This document shows, one piece after another, positions 51,059 through 60,267 of a stretch of 64,000 nt of DNA. This stretch comes from Pseudomonas alkylphenolica (GTDB lineage: Bacteria; Pseudomonadota; Gammaproteobacteria; Pseudomonadales; Pseudomonadaceae). The notes beneath the pieces are model-generated. The model was not told where the DNA came from and made no database searches. It saw nothing but the letters and a program-made list of their open reading frames with translations. The stretch is from NCBI RefSeq assembly GCF_004025535.1, contig NZ_QJRG01000050.1, positions 239,589-303,588 of the forward strand. Direction: 5' to 3'. Numbering within the stretch: the first letter of the stretch is position 1; each line of letters starts with the position of its first letter. Made by a program: the position numbers and the translations under genes.

Positions 51059-52374
51059 GCATGGTCAACGGATTCACGTCAGACGACGCAAGCCGGCTTT
51101 CGGAAGCGGAACGACGCCTGATCGAGCGCCGCGAGCGTCTACTGGGCCCGGCCTACCGTCTTTTCTACGAGCGACCGTTGCATACCGTTCGAGGGGAGGG
51201 CGTATGGCTTTTCGATGAGCAGGGCCGTCGTTTTCTGGATGCCTACAACAACGTCGCGTCCATCGGGCACTGCCATCCCCGCGTGGTGGAGGCCATGTAT
51301 CGGCAGTCGCAGCAGTTGAACACGCACACCCGCTACCTGCAGGAGGGCATTCTCGACTATGCCGAGCAGTTGCTGGACACATTCCCGGCTAACCTGGATC
51401 GGGTCATGTTCACCTGTACCGGCAGTGAAGCGAATGACCTCGCGCTGAGGATCGCCAAGCAGTACACCGGCGGTACCGGCGTCATCATCACCCGGTTTGC
51501 CTACCACGGCGTAACAGGCGACATCGCCGAGCTGTCGCCATCGCTCGGTCCCGGCATCGTACTACCGGCACATGTGCGTACCGTTCGCGCCCCTGACGCT
51601 TACCGACTGGGGGCTGAAAACGTGGCGTCGACCTTCGCCGCCGACGTACGTGCTGCAATCGATGACCTGAAAGCGCACGGCATCCGCCCCGCGGCCATTT
51701 TGCTGGATGGCATCTTCTCCAGCGACGGCGTGCTGCCCGGGCCGGAAGGCTTCCTCGCTGAGGGCGTTGCGTTGGCCCAGGCAGAAGGCATGCTGTACAT
51801 CGCCGATGAGGTGCAGTCAGGCTTTGCGCGTACTGGTCTGAACATGTGGGGTTTTACCCGGCATAACGTGCGCCCGGACATAGTCACGCTGGGTAAGCCC
51901 ATGGGTAATGGCCAGCCCATTGCCGGTATTGTTGGACGCGCCGACGTAGTCGATCACTTCGGCAAGAACATGCGCTACTTCAATACCTTTGGCGGCAACC
52001 CGGTCTCATGTGCAGCAGGCCAGGCGGTGCTTGACGTCATCCAGGAAGAACAGCTGCAGCAGCGCTCGCATGACATTGGCGGTTATCTGCTGGCCGGCCT
52101 GACAGCGCTTGCGCAGCGCCATGAAATGATCGGTGACGTCCGGGGGGCGGGCATGTTCCTCGGTGTTGAGCTCGTTACTGACCGTGCTACCAAGAACCCT
52201 GCAGCCGGGGACGCGCGCAAGGTCGTCAACTTGATGCGGGAGCAGGGCGTGCTGATCAGTGCTGCCGGCCCGCTTGAAAACGTGCTGAAGATTCGGCCGC
52301 TATTGGCGTTTACGCAAGAGCACGCGAAGATGCTTATCGAGGCGGTGGATGTCGCCCTGCAAGGGGTTTATTGA
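51055..52374 (+). CDS. Class III PLP enzyme, phospho-lyase/aminotransferase type
   Basis: This 439-residue fold-type I enzyme starts at ATG 51055, overlapping the kinase stop (ATGA). Landmarks are NNVASIGHCHPRVVEA, TCTGSEANDLALRIAK (the phosphate-binding Thr/Ser region), ILLDGIFSSDGVLPGP, YIADEVQSGFARTG (Asp for the pyridine nitrogen) and VTLGKPMGNGQPI with the PLP Lys. The TLGKPMGNG wording is typical of the AGXT2L1/AGXT2L2 group, which remove phosphate and ammonia from phosphoethanolamine or phosphohydroxylysine. In ordinary transaminases the same site differs. It is proposed to act on the product of the kinase. Confidence 0.8.
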   Translation: MSMVNGFTSDDASRLSEAERRLIERRERLLGPAYRLFYERPLHTVRGEGVWLFDEQGRRFLDAYNNVASIGHCHPRVVEAMYRQSQQLNTHTRYLQEGILDYAEQLLDTFPANLDRVMFTCTGSEANDLALRIAKQYTGGTGVIITRFAYHGVTGDIAELSPSLGPGIVLPAHVRTVRAPDAYRLGAENVASTFAADVRAAIDDLKAHGIRPAAILLDGIFSSDGVLPGPEGFLAEGVALAQAEGMLYIADEVQSGFARTGLNMWGFTRHNVRPDIVTLGKPMGNGQPIAGIVGRADVVDHFGKNMRYFNTFGGNPVSCAAGQAVLDVIQEEQLQQRSHDIGGYLLAGLTALAQRHEMIGDVRGAGMFLGVELVTDRATKNPAAGDARKVVNLMREQGVLISAAGPLENVLKIRPLLAFTQEHAKMLIEAVDVALQGVY

Positions 52375-52385
52375 CAACATGTGTG

Positions 52386-52411
52386 GATGGCTCCCACAGG
52401 TGGAAGCCATC
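52386..52411. terminator. Hairpin between convergent operons
   Basis: GATGGCT and AGCCATC, then CCAC and GTGG, form a stem of eleven pairs with one internal mismatch, placed 12 bases after the PLP gene and 18 bases before the TonB-receptor stop. It is probably shared by both transcripts. Confidence 0.55.
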
Positions 52412-52428
52412 GGTTTCAAAGCACCGGG

Positions 52429-54840
52429 CTAAAACGCGTAGACCAGCGTGGCCGTCGCGCTTCGCGGCGAGCCGTACCAGCCACGTGAGCCAATCGCTGT
52501 ATAATAGGTCTTGTCAAAGACGTTATTGAGGTTCAGCGAGACGCTGGTTTGCGGCGTAAACGCGTATTGCGCCATCAGGTCGACCACGCTGTAAGGGTCT
52601 TGGGTGAACGTCTCGTCGTTGGGCCCTGCGCCTTTGTAGTATTCGGTACCCTGCCAGCGCACGCCACCACCCACTTTCAGCTGCGGCAGGGACTGAAGGC
52701 GATAGCTGGTGAACAGTTTGAAGGTGTCACGGGGGACTTCGGTGAGCAGGCGGTCATTGTCGGCATCCTTGAGTACGGCGTAGGTGTAGCTGGCGGAGAC
52801 TTGCCAGTCGGGCAAGATCTCGCCCGCCATTTCCATTTCGAAACCACGGGTTTTGGTACCGGACTCGGCGCGGTAGGCCTGGTTGCCGTCGGGCGCCAGG
52901 TTACTGCCGTCGGCGACCGCGAGGTTGTCCTGGCGCACCTCGAAGACACTCAACGCAGTGGTCAGACGCTTGTCCCAGAACTCACTTTTCAGACCCAGCT
53001 CGTAGTTCACGCCTTCTTCTGGATCCAGGTAGCTACCGCTTACATCCTTGTTGCTCTGGGGCTTGAAGATCGTGGTGTAGCTGGCATAAGCCGACCAGTT
53101 TTCATTGAGGTCATAAACCAGTCCGAAGTAGGGCGTGACAACCCCGGTTTCGCTGCGTGAGGTTCGGCTGGTATCGCCGGTTGACAAGCTCGTAGAGGCT
53201 TCGTCACGTTTCCAGTCAATCACCCGCGCCCCGGTGATCAGCGACAGATCGTCGGCCAAGCTCCAGCGTACCGAAGCCACCAGGCCGTCCTGAGTTTCAT
53301 CCAGCGCATCCTCCGACGACTTGGTATGGATGGCATCGGGGATCGCCAGCGAGCCGTCCCAGGTGTAGATGTTGTCAATGTCCTGGAATGACCAGAGCGG
53401 GTAACCGTCGTTACGGTAGTAGGCTTTGTAGTGACTGGCACCCAGGTAAGCCTGATGCTCGCGGGCAAACAGCTCGAATGGGCCGGAAGCCGAGAAGTCA
53501 AACGAGGTCTGCCGGGGCTCGCCTGCCCAGCGTCCGGTCCAGGTACCAATGCCGCTGCCATCGGGATTGACGGTGCCGCTGGCGGCAGTGGCAAAGGCAT
53601 CATCATAACTTCGGCGATTGTGCTCAGCGTTGAATTTCAGGTGCCAGCCATTGTCCAGGTCGTGATCCAGGGTGGTGAACAGGGACTTGGTTCGACGCTT
53701 GTGATAGCTCCAGTCCGAAGCTGAATTGAACGAGCGGGAAGGGCTGAAGTGGCTGCCATCGGTATTGAACATCGGGAAGCCGTGATTGCCTGCCCCGTCG
53801 CTGTCCATCTCCTGATACTCCGCGCCCACGGTCAGCATCGTGCTGTCGGTAATATCCCATTCCAGCACCCCATACGCCGCCTGCTTTTCGAGGGACTGGC
53901 GATCGATATAGCTCTGACTGTCGGTGTTCGACGCGACGAAACGCCCACGTACATTGCCGCTTTCCGACAATTTGCCGGAGACGTCCAGTTCGGTGCGGTA
54001 GTTGTCCCACGAACCGGCTTTGAGGGTCAGCTTGCGTTGTGTTTCGAGTGTCGGTTTCTTGCGAATAAGGTTAACGGTCGCGCCGGGATCGCCTGTGCCC
54101 GACATCAGCCCCGTGGCCCCGCGTACCACTTCGACCCGGTCATAGGACACCATATCGGCCAGGTCGTCGCGAAAGCCATAGGTGTCGGGCCGGTTGATGC
54201 CGTCAACCTGAATGCTGCCAACCTCGAAGCCACGTACGTAGATATGGTTGGCGTCGCTGCCGGCTGGCCCCATGCTGTCGACGACCACGCCAGGGGTCTG
54301 CTCAAGCACCTGGGCTACATCGTTCAGGTTCTGGTCTTCAATCTGCTGGCGGGTTACTACGCTGATCGACTGCGGTGTCTCGCGTGCCGAAAGGCGTAGT
54401 CCGGTCGCGGTATTGGCCGAACCCGTAGTGTAACTTCCGGTACCTTCGGTGGTGGCACCCAGCCCCACGCTGGAGACGGTCGTTGCCGTGAGCTCCATCG
54501 TGCCATCCTGGCTGGGTCGAACCAACACGAAGCGCTTGTCTCCCGCCTGCTGCACTTGCAGGCCGCTGCCTTGCAGCAAATGGGCGAATCCCTGTTCCAG
54601 CTCGTAATTGCCCCGCAGACCCTCGCTGTGCAGGCCGGCCATTTCCTCATGGCTGAAGTTGACAATCACTCCGCTGGCGGTGGCGAACTTGTTCATGACA
54701 GTCGCCAAAGGCCCTGCAGAAATGCTGTAGCTGACAGGTGCGGCCCAGGCATTGGCAGCGGCCAGCAGCGAGCCTGAAAGGCTCAACGCCAGTGCTGCCT
54801 GGCGAATGCTGATGGCGGGGGAAACAAAACAAGCGAACAT
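52429..54840 (-). CDS. TonB-dependent siderophore receptor with STN domain
   Basis: This 803-residue outer-membrane receptor has a signal peptide and an N-terminal STN domain (about residues 40-105, SYSISAGPLATVMNKFATASGVIVNFS), used by transducer-type receptors. A plug domain follows (about 145-280, ETPQSISVVTRQQIEDQ and VYVRG-like HIYVRGFEVGSIQVDGI), then a 22-strand barrel ending in Phe (SATATLVYAF). AGGAG lies eight bases before ATG 54840. The TonB-box region is not clear. No ECF sigma factor or FecR-type anti-sigma gene is next to it. The ligand is probably a ferric siderophore. Confidence 0.9.
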   Translation of the reverse strand: MFACFVSPAISIRQAALALSLSGSLLAAANAWAAPVSYSISAGPLATVMNKFATASGVIVNFSHEEMAGLHSEGLRGNYELEQGFAHLLQGSGLQVQQAGDKRFVLVRPSQDGTMELTATTVSSVGLGATTEGTGSYTTGSANTATGLRLSARETPQSISVVTRQQIEDQNLNDVAQVLEQTPGVVVDSMGPAGSDANHIYVRGFEVGSIQVDGINRPDTYGFRDDLADMVSYDRVEVVRGATGLMSGTGDPGATVNLIRKKPTLETQRKLTLKAGSWDNYRTELDVSGKLSESGNVRGRFVASNTDSQSYIDRQSLEKQAAYGVLEWDITDSTMLTVGAEYQEMDSDGAGNHGFPMFNTDGSHFSPSRSFNSASDWSYHKRRTKSLFTTLDHDLDNGWHLKFNAEHNRRSYDDAFATAASGTVNPDGSGIGTWTGRWAGEPRQTSFDFSASGPFELFAREHQAYLGASHYKAYYRNDGYPLWSFQDIDNIYTWDGSLAIPDAIHTKSSEDALDETQDGLVASVRWSLADDLSLITGARVIDWKRDEASTSLSTGDTSRTSRSETGVVTPYFGLVYDLNENWSAYASYTTIFKPQSNKDVSGSYLDPEEGVNYELGLKSEFWDKRLTTALSVFEVRQDNLAVADGSNLAPDGNQAYRAESGTKTRGFEMEMAGEILPDWQVSASYTYAVLKDADNDRLLTEVPRDTFKLFTSYRLQSLPQLKVGGGVRWQGTEYYKGAGPNDETFTQDPYSVVDLMAQYAFTPQTSVSLNLNNVFDKTYYTAIGSRGWYGSPRSATATLVYAF

Positions 54841-55063
54841 CCATTGACTCCTGTGCGATGGAATACGCGAAGGGCCCAATAGGAATCGACTTGATAATGG
54901 GAATCCTTCGCATCGAAGGCGTGGCGATGTTCTTTGCTTTCACTTGCAGTTGTCAACCGATGATTTTCGATTTTGCAGACGAGTGCGCACGCACCGAGGG
55001 CGCGTGACAGGGGCTGGACGCTGTCCTGCTAGCGGTGAAAACCAGGTAAAGGTGGGAGGCTTA

Positions 55064-55243
55064 TCAACCTTGGGCTTTTTGCTTCTGCGCGCGCTGGTAA
55101 CGACTTATCGCGATCTGAACGGCGGCGGCCACGAGGCAAAGCAAGCCGACCTTCCAGCTGCCCTGTACGCCGAAGTGCTCGGAAATTTTCCCCGCAATGA
55201 TCACGCTAAAGAAGATGGCGACAGGAAGGATCAGTTTGTTCAT
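55064..55243 (-). CDS. Small membrane protein
   Basis: A 59-residue frame starts at ATG 55243 with two hydrophobic segments (LILPVAIFFSVIIAG and VGLLCLVAAAVQIAI) and a basic C-terminus (RYQRAQKQKAQG). The Shine-Dalgarno is weak. It resembles small inner-membrane proteins of unknown function. It lies between the TonB-receptor gene and the ABC transporter operon on the same strand, about 220 bases from the receptor. Confidence 0.45.
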   Translation of the reverse strand: MNKLILPVAIFFSVIIAGKISEHFGVQGSWKVGLLCLVAAAVQIAISRYQRAQKQKAQG

Positions 55244-55484
55244 GGAGTTTCCGGCGGTGAACGACAAAAGCTGTCAGCGTACAGGCTCATTGGCCGCTTG
55301 GGGAGCAGGGCGTGTTCAAAGGCAACGCTCCCCACAACAATCATTGCAGCCTGAAGCCCCCTACCAGCCATTTACCGACCGTTGTTGCCGTCAGTCCACC
55401 CACTTCAAGCATGTGGGACTCAGTCTCCTGATCGATTGTTCTGCTGTGCTTGAGGTCGTGGAAGAACACAAAACTGGCAATTGG

Positions 55485-55505
55485 GGAGGAGCACACAGCT
55501 CCTCC
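55485..55505 (-). terminator. Hairpin after the amino acid ABC transporter operon
   Basis: On the minus strand GGAGGAGC and GCTCCTCC form a perfect eight-base stem around a five-base loop, ten bases after the ATPase stop, followed by a T-poor stretch and then TTTT. Confidence 0.55.
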
Positions 55506-55514
55506 CTCCGGGAA

Positions 55515-56243
55515 TCAATGGGTGAGGATTTTCGAAAGGAACTGCTGCGCACGGTCAGACGCTGGCGTCTCGAAGAACGCATGCTTCTCACGGTCCTCGA
55601 TGATCTCTCCCTGGTCCATGAAGATGACCCGATTGGCGACCTTTTTGGCGAAGCCCATTTCATGCGTCACGCACATCATGGTCATGCCTTCTTGTGCGAG
55701 TTCGACCATCACGTCCAGGACTTCGTTGATCATCTCGGGGTCGAGTGCAGAGGTGGGCTCGTCAAACAGCATGCAGATCGGGTCCATTGCCAAGGCCCGG
55801 GCAATGGCTACACGCTGTTGCTGGCCGCCGGAGAGCTGCCCTGGATACTTGTGTGCGTGCGCCTTCAGGCCAACGCGCTCCAGCAGCTTCATCCCTTTGT
55901 CCATGGCCTCTTCACGGCGGCGGCCAAGTACCTTGATCTGGGCGATCGCCAGGTTTTCGGTCAGGCTCATGTGAGGGAAGAGTTCGAAATGCTGGAACAC
56001 CATGCCGACCTGAGCGCGAAGCTTGGGCAGGTTGGTTTTTTTATCGCCCACCGAAACGCCGCTGACGGTGATCGAACCCTGCTGGAACGGCTCAAGCGCA
56101 TTGACACACTTGATGAGCGTGGACTTGCCGGACCCTGAAGGCCCACAGACCACAACGACCTCTCCCTTTTTCACTTCGGTAGAGCAATTCTTCAGCACCT
56201 GAAAAGGGCCATAGTGTTTGGAAACATTGTCGATTTTGATCAC
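55515..56243 (-). CDS. Polar amino acid ABC transporter, ATP-binding protein
   Basis: This 242-residue ATPase has Walker A GPSGSGKST, the LSGGQQQR signature, and Walker B CMLFDEPTSALDPE, all intact. It starts at GTG 56243 after AGGAG. It is the last gene of the four-gene GltIJKL-like operon and energises the two permeases encoded upstream. Confidence 0.93.
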   Translation of the reverse strand: MIKIDNVSKHYGPFQVLKNCSTEVKKGEVVVVCGPSGSGKSTLIKCVNALEPFQQGSITVSGVSVGDKKTNLPKLRAQVGMVFQHFELFPHMSLTENLAIAQIKVLGRRREEAMDKGMKLLERVGLKAHAHKYPGQLSGGQQQRVAIARALAMDPICMLFDEPTSALDPEMINEVLDVMVELAQEGMTMMCVTHEMGFAKKVANRVIFMDQGEIIEDREKHAFFETPASDRAQQFLSKILTH

Positions 56244-56254
56244 GGAGAGTCTCC

Positions 56255-56950
56255 TTAAGCGTGCGCTACGTTTTTGTTCAAACGCGCCTGGTAGCGCTTT
56301 ACGACTTTTGACAGCGTGAAACAGATGGCAAAGTAGACGAGTGCCGCGAAGGTGTAGAACTCCACCAGGCGACCATCGCGCTGGGCGACCTTCGAGGCCG
56401 CACCGAGGAAGTCCGTGGCAGAAATCACGTACAGCAGGGAGGTGTCCTGGAAGAGAATGATGGTCTGTGTCAGGAGCACTGGAATCATTGCCCTGAATGC
56501 CTGTGGCAGCACCACATAGCGCATGTTCTGCGCGTAGGTGAACCCAAGTGCCTGGCCAGCGCCTTCCTGGCCGCGCGGGACAGCCAGGATCCCGGCGCGG
56601 ATCACCTCACAGAAATAGGCCGCTTCAAACAGCGTGAATGCGATGAATGCGGTGCGGGTAGTACCGATCTGAACCGGGTGATCGGCGCCAATGAGCCAGG
56701 CAACGATTTCCGGGATGAGAAAGAAAATCCAGAAAATCGCCAGGATAAGTGGAATCGAACGCATCAAATTCACGTAGCCGGCGGCAACAGTCGCCAACTT
56801 TTTGTAACGGCTAAGGCGTGCCAGCGCCAACAACGTGCCGAAGACAATGCCACCTGCCATGGCGACCAAGGTGATTTGCAGCGAAAAGAGCAAGCCTTCG
56901 CCCAGGTACGGCAGCGCACGCAGCAGAACGCTGTAGTCAAGATTCATCAT
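56255..56950 (-). CDS. Polar amino acid ABC transporter permease (GltK-like)
   Basis: This 231-residue permease has five predicted membrane spans and the EAA-type loop CEVIRAGILAVPRGQEGAGQALG, which contacts the ATPase. It starts at ATG 56950, seven bases after AGGAG, one base beyond the stop of the previous permease gene, so translation is coupled. Confidence 0.92.
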   Translation of the reverse strand: MMNLDYSVLLRALPYLGEGLLFSLQITLVAMAGGIVFGTLLALARLSRYKKLATVAAGYVNLMRSIPLILAIFWIFFLIPEIVAWLIGADHPVQIGTTRTAFIAFTLFEAAYFCEVIRAGILAVPRGQEGAGQALGFTYAQNMRYVVLPQAFRAMIPVLLTQTIILFQDTSLLYVISATDFLGAASKVAQRDGRLVEFYTFAALVYFAICFTLSKVVKRYQARLNKNVAHA

Positions 56951-56951
56951 T

Positions 56952-57686
56952 TCAGCGCTCCTGCTTGATCAGGCCAGGGATATAGCTCTTGCGCTCGATA
57001 AGCGCCATGAGCTGGTTCACGGTGAGGGCAACGATGATGTAGATGACCGTGGCGGCACCCAATGCCTCGTAGGTGCGGAAGGTGAACTCATTCATCTGTT
57101 GGGCCTGAGCGGTCAGCTCGATGACACCGATGGTCAACGCCACCGACGAGTTCTTGAAAATGGTCATGAACTCACTGGTGAGGGGCGGGATGATCCGCCG
57201 CGCAGCCATTGGCAGCAGTACATACCGATAGGTTTGACCGAGGGTCATGCCCACCGCCAACCCGGCGTTGCGCTGCCCCTTGGCTAGCGAGTTGATCCCC
57301 GCGCGCACTTGCTCGGCAATACGCGCCGAAGTGAACAGACCAAGCCCCACCAGCGCCGTGAAGAACGGCCCCCACGGTGCGTCGAAGGATTTGATCCAGT
57401 TGCCGATGGCGGCAGGCAGTATTTCCGGGAGCACGAAATACCAGAGAAACAACTGCACCAGCAGCGGAATGTTGCGGAAAACCTCCACATACGCGTTGCC
57501 CAGCATTACAAGCCATTTGAACGGCAACGTCCGCGCGACACCGACCGCTGTACCAACGATCAATGCCAACACCCACGCGAGCAGTGCAAGTGCTACCGTC
57601 CACGCCAGGCCTGACAACAGCATGCCGGCATAGGTGACACCCGGATCAGGCGACGCTTCGAAAAAAATATTCAGATCAAGGGACAT
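56952..57686 (-). CDS. Polar amino acid ABC transporter permease (GltJ-like)
   Basis: This 244-residue permease begins MSLDLNIFFEASPDPGVTY, with GGGAG six bases upstream. It contains the conserved loop AEQVRAGINSLAKGQRNAGLAVG and five spans. It pairs with the following permease to form the membrane channel of a glutamate/aspartate-type importer. Confidence 0.92.
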   Translation of the reverse strand: MSLDLNIFFEASPDPGVTYAGMLLSGLAWTVALALLAWVLALIVGTAVGVARTLPFKWLVMLGNAYVEVFRNIPLLVQLFLWYFVLPEILPAAIGNWIKSFDAPWGPFFTALVGLGLFTSARIAEQVRAGINSLAKGQRNAGLAVGMTLGQTYRYVLLPMAARRIIPPLTSEFMTIFKNSSVALTIGVIELTAQAQQMNEFTFRTYEALGAATVIYIIVALTVNQLMALIERKSYIPGLIKQER

Positions 57687-57786
57687 TACGAACTCCCACG
57701 CATGGGGCGTCCTGAACCCTGGACGATCCATGCATTACTCACTCGGTTTAATAGGCTGAGCTGGCTGCCCAGCACGGGTACCTGGG

Positions 57787-58683
57787 TCAGCTCGACGCTT
57801 GGTCTGATGGCTGCTCGAACAGCTCTTTCAGCTTGGCTGGCATGGCGAAGTTGATCGTGATGTCCTGTGGCGGAATCGGCCCCAGGAACCATTTCGTGTA
57901 GAGTTCGGAAGCCTTCCCGCTGCTCATGAGCTCGGCCAGCGTGTCGTCGACCAGCTGTTTGAACTGCGGGTCATCCTTGCGAAACATCAATGCGTATGGG
58001 TCACCACCGAAGGTATCGTCCAGCAACTTGAGCTGAGAAGGGTCGCGCTCCTTGGCACGAAGACTGGACACCAGGATGTCATCTTCCATGAACGCGGCCG
58101 CACGACCGGTCTGGACCATCAACAGCGACTCTGCATGGTCTTTGCCCGACTGAATGCGCAGGCCGAGTTTTCGCTCATCGTTAACCTTGCGAATCAGCAG
58201 TGCCGTATCCGTGCCCTGAGTCACAACAACCGACTGACCCGCCAGATCATTGATGGTGTTGTAGGGGCTGCTGGATTTGCTGATGAGTCGCTTCGAGACC
58301 CAGAAGGTCGAATAGGAAAACGCGACTTCCTTGTGGCGTTCCAGGTAGTTCGCAGTTGAACCACACTCAAGATCGACAGTGCCGTTCTTGACCAACGCGA
58401 TGCGGTTGGACGAGTTTACCGGCTGGTAGCGCACCTTCAGCTCGGCTTTGCCCACAGCAGTTTTGATCTTTTCGACCACCTGGGCACACAGATCCATCGA
58501 GTAGCCTACGGGCTTCTGCTGATCGTCGTAGTACGAGAAGGGCATCGAGGACTCACGGTGGCCAACGGTAATCACACCCGATTGTTGGATTTTCTGGAGG
58601 GTGCCGGTCAGCGGGTCGGCTGCTTGAACGTTGGTGATTGCTGTAGCGAAGGTGAGACCGAGGGCGATGTAGAGGCTCTTCAT
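57787..58683 (-). CDS. Polar amino acid ABC transporter substrate-binding protein (GltI-like)
   Basis: This 298-residue exported protein has a signal peptide (YIALGLTFATAITNVQA) and the SBP_bac_3 fold: TGTLQKIQQSGVITVGHRES, SYYDDQQKPVGYSMDLCAQV and QGTDTALLIRKVNDE. The GltI-like length, and an aspartate-type site with Arg, are consistent with dicarboxylic amino acids. It is followed after 100 bases by the permeases. TTTGCA-type sites lie upstream of its start, linking it to the RpiR gene. Confidence 0.9.
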   Translation of the reverse strand: MKSLYIALGLTFATAITNVQAADPLTGTLQKIQQSGVITVGHRESSMPFSYYDDQQKPVGYSMDLCAQVVEKIKTAVGKAELKVRYQPVNSSNRIALVKNGTVDLECGSTANYLERHKEVAFSYSTFWVSKRLISKSSSPYNTINDLAGQSVVVTQGTDTALLIRKVNDERKLGLRIQSGKDHAESLLMVQTGRAAAFMEDDILVSSLRAKERDPSQLKLLDDTFGGDPYALMFRKDDPQFKQLVDDTLAELMSSGKASELYTKWFLGPIPPQDITINFAMPAKLKELFEQPSDQASS

Positions 58684-58738
58684 AAGACGTTCCCTTGTTG
58701 TTTTATGGGCGAATGTGCTTGGTTGAAGGCAGTAATTC

Positions 58739-58814
58739 TTTGCATTTGCAGGTTTTTTTATTTTATTGGTCCAGCTGATGCGAAGATTTGCATGCATCTT
58801 GACCATTTGCAATC
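58739..58814. promoter_or_regulatory. TTTGCA-type site cluster upstream of the binding-protein gene
   Basis: Three motifs, TTTGCATTTGCAGG (58739), ATTTGCATGCAT (58786) and CATTTGCAATC (58804), occur within 76 bases in the 316-base gap between the binding-protein start and the RpiR stop. The same hexamer recurs upstream of the aminotransferase. It may be the operator of the RpiR regulator. Confidence 0.4.
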
Positions 58815-58999
58815 TTTTGTTGCGGCTTGTGCGCGTATGAAAACCTCCAACTGTGGAAGCTAAAAAGAAAGAAGTCGTTGTTTTACATAGCTTTTTATAG
58901 GTTGCCGAGGAACAGCCGGGCGGGGTTTACGATGGAAAATTCAGGACAGGCTGCATTGCAAATGCACCCGCCCTGCATGAAGCAAGGTGCATTTCGCGA

Positions 59000-59917
59000 T
59001 CAAAGTGACGTGTTCAGCTCGGCTATCAGTGCTTCCCGGTACTTCAAGGCAGAGACCGAAACCTCTCCCAATCGTCCCGCTACAGCACTGAGCATGCCTT
59101 GCGCCAGCAGCATGAATGCGCACATGCTGTTACTGAAGAACAGGCTTTGATTAGGTACGTAAAAGCTGTGCTGTGCCACTTTCGCCAAGGGTGAGCTGGC
59201 AGAGTCAGTCAGCGCAATGATGCGGATTCCATGCTTGGCTGCTACCTCCGCAGTGGCGATTACGCTCGGGGTATAGGGGAAGCAGCTGGCGACGACCAGG
59301 ACATCATTTTCTTCCAGCTGCGCGAGCGCATCGGCAACGCCCTGTCGGCTTGAGTCCAGTGGGGCAACATCCGGGCGGAGCATTCCCAGCCCGTATGCCA
59401 TGAACAATGCGAGCGAGTTGAACTGCCGCATCCCGTGGATGCGAACGCGCTTGGCGTTCGAGAGAAGGTCGACAGCGGCTTCAAAAATCTGCGGGTCGAC
59501 TTGCTCGATCATGCTGGCAATGTTCGCACTTTCCTGACGCCCCAACCGGGTTAGCTGGCTGATGGTGTCGCTGTTGTCGGCGCGCACCAACAACCGGCTA
59601 GCCTGGTCACTATAGAAGTGCCGCCCCTCGGTCAGCTCGCGACGAAAGACGTCCTGAAACTTGCTGAACCCACTGTAGCCCAGACGTTGCGCCAGCCTGG
59701 AAAAGGTAGAAGCGTTCACCCCAAGCTGATCGGACAACTCACTTATCGAAGATACAGCCGCCCGCTGAGGGGACTCGATCAGCGCAGTCAGCACCCGACG
59801 GGAACTGCTGCCAAGCGATATGTCAGTCTCTCGCTTTTCGATGGACTCAAGCAGGAGCTTCAAGCCGGCGACCGTGTCCGGTGCGGATTCAACAGGAATG
59901 GCCATTGCAGCATCCAT
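59000..59917 (-). CDS. MurR/RpiR-family transcriptional regulator
   Basis: The 305-residue regulator has an N-terminal helix-turn-helix (about 40-110, SISELSDQLGVNASTFSRLAQRLGYSGFSKFQ) and a C-terminal SIS domain (about 140-280, RVRIHGMRQFNSLALFMAYG and VVASCFPYTPSVIATAEVA) that normally binds phosphosugars. Here the neighbours are amino-acid genes, so the ligand may differ. The start is 59917 or 59905, neither with a clear Shine-Dalgarno. It sits between the ABC transporter operon and the aminotransferase operon, with matching sites on both sides. Confidence 0.88.
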   Translation of the reverse strand: MDAAMAIPVESAPDTVAGLKLLLESIEKRETDISLGSSSRRVLTALIESPQRAAVSSISELSDQLGVNASTFSRLAQRLGYSGFSKFQDVFRRELTEGRHFYSDQASRLLVRADNSDTISQLTRLGRQESANIASMIEQVDPQIFEAAVDLLSNAKRVRIHGMRQFNSLALFMAYGLGMLRPDVAPLDSSRQGVADALAQLEENDVLVVASCFPYTPSVIATAEVAAKHGIRIIALTDSASSPLAKVAQHSFYVPNQSLFFSNSMCAFMLLAQGMLSAVAGRLGEVSVSALKYREALIAELNTSL

Positions 59918-60035
59918 ATCACGATGTTCGTGTTCTATTTAAGAGCGCGCAGCAGGCTGCGCGGTCGATTGATGACCTTATACTACCCAGCTATTTCCAA
60001 ACCGCCACGCCAAGCGTGCAAGAAACGATTGCTTT

Positions 60036-60238
60036 TTTGCAATTTCGTTTCGGGTTTATTGCAAATGCAACGTTTGTTTGCAACTCAAAAGCTCAACCAT
60101 CGCTCCGAAAAGCGCCATAGATACCCGAATTTCCTTGCCGTAACGGCTAAAAAGTCCTTTTTCATCCCGCGCTATCCCCTCTGCCTTACCAAGCAAATAA
60201 TCATTGCATTTATTTTTGATGCAATTATTCTTTGCAAA
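60036..60238. promoter_or_regulatory. TTTGCA/ATGCAA site array before the aminotransferase operon
   Basis: TTTTTTGCAAT (60034), TTATTGCAAATGCAA (60056), TTTGCAA (60077), ATTGCAT with ATGCAAT nine bases apart (60203-60225) and TTTGCAAAA (60231) lie in the 350-base gap before the ATG at 60268. The last pair forms an inverted repeat. The stretch contains no gene and is AT-rich. Confidence 0.45.
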
Positions 60239-60267
60239 AAAAGCCTGCCAAGCAGCCCGGAGATACC

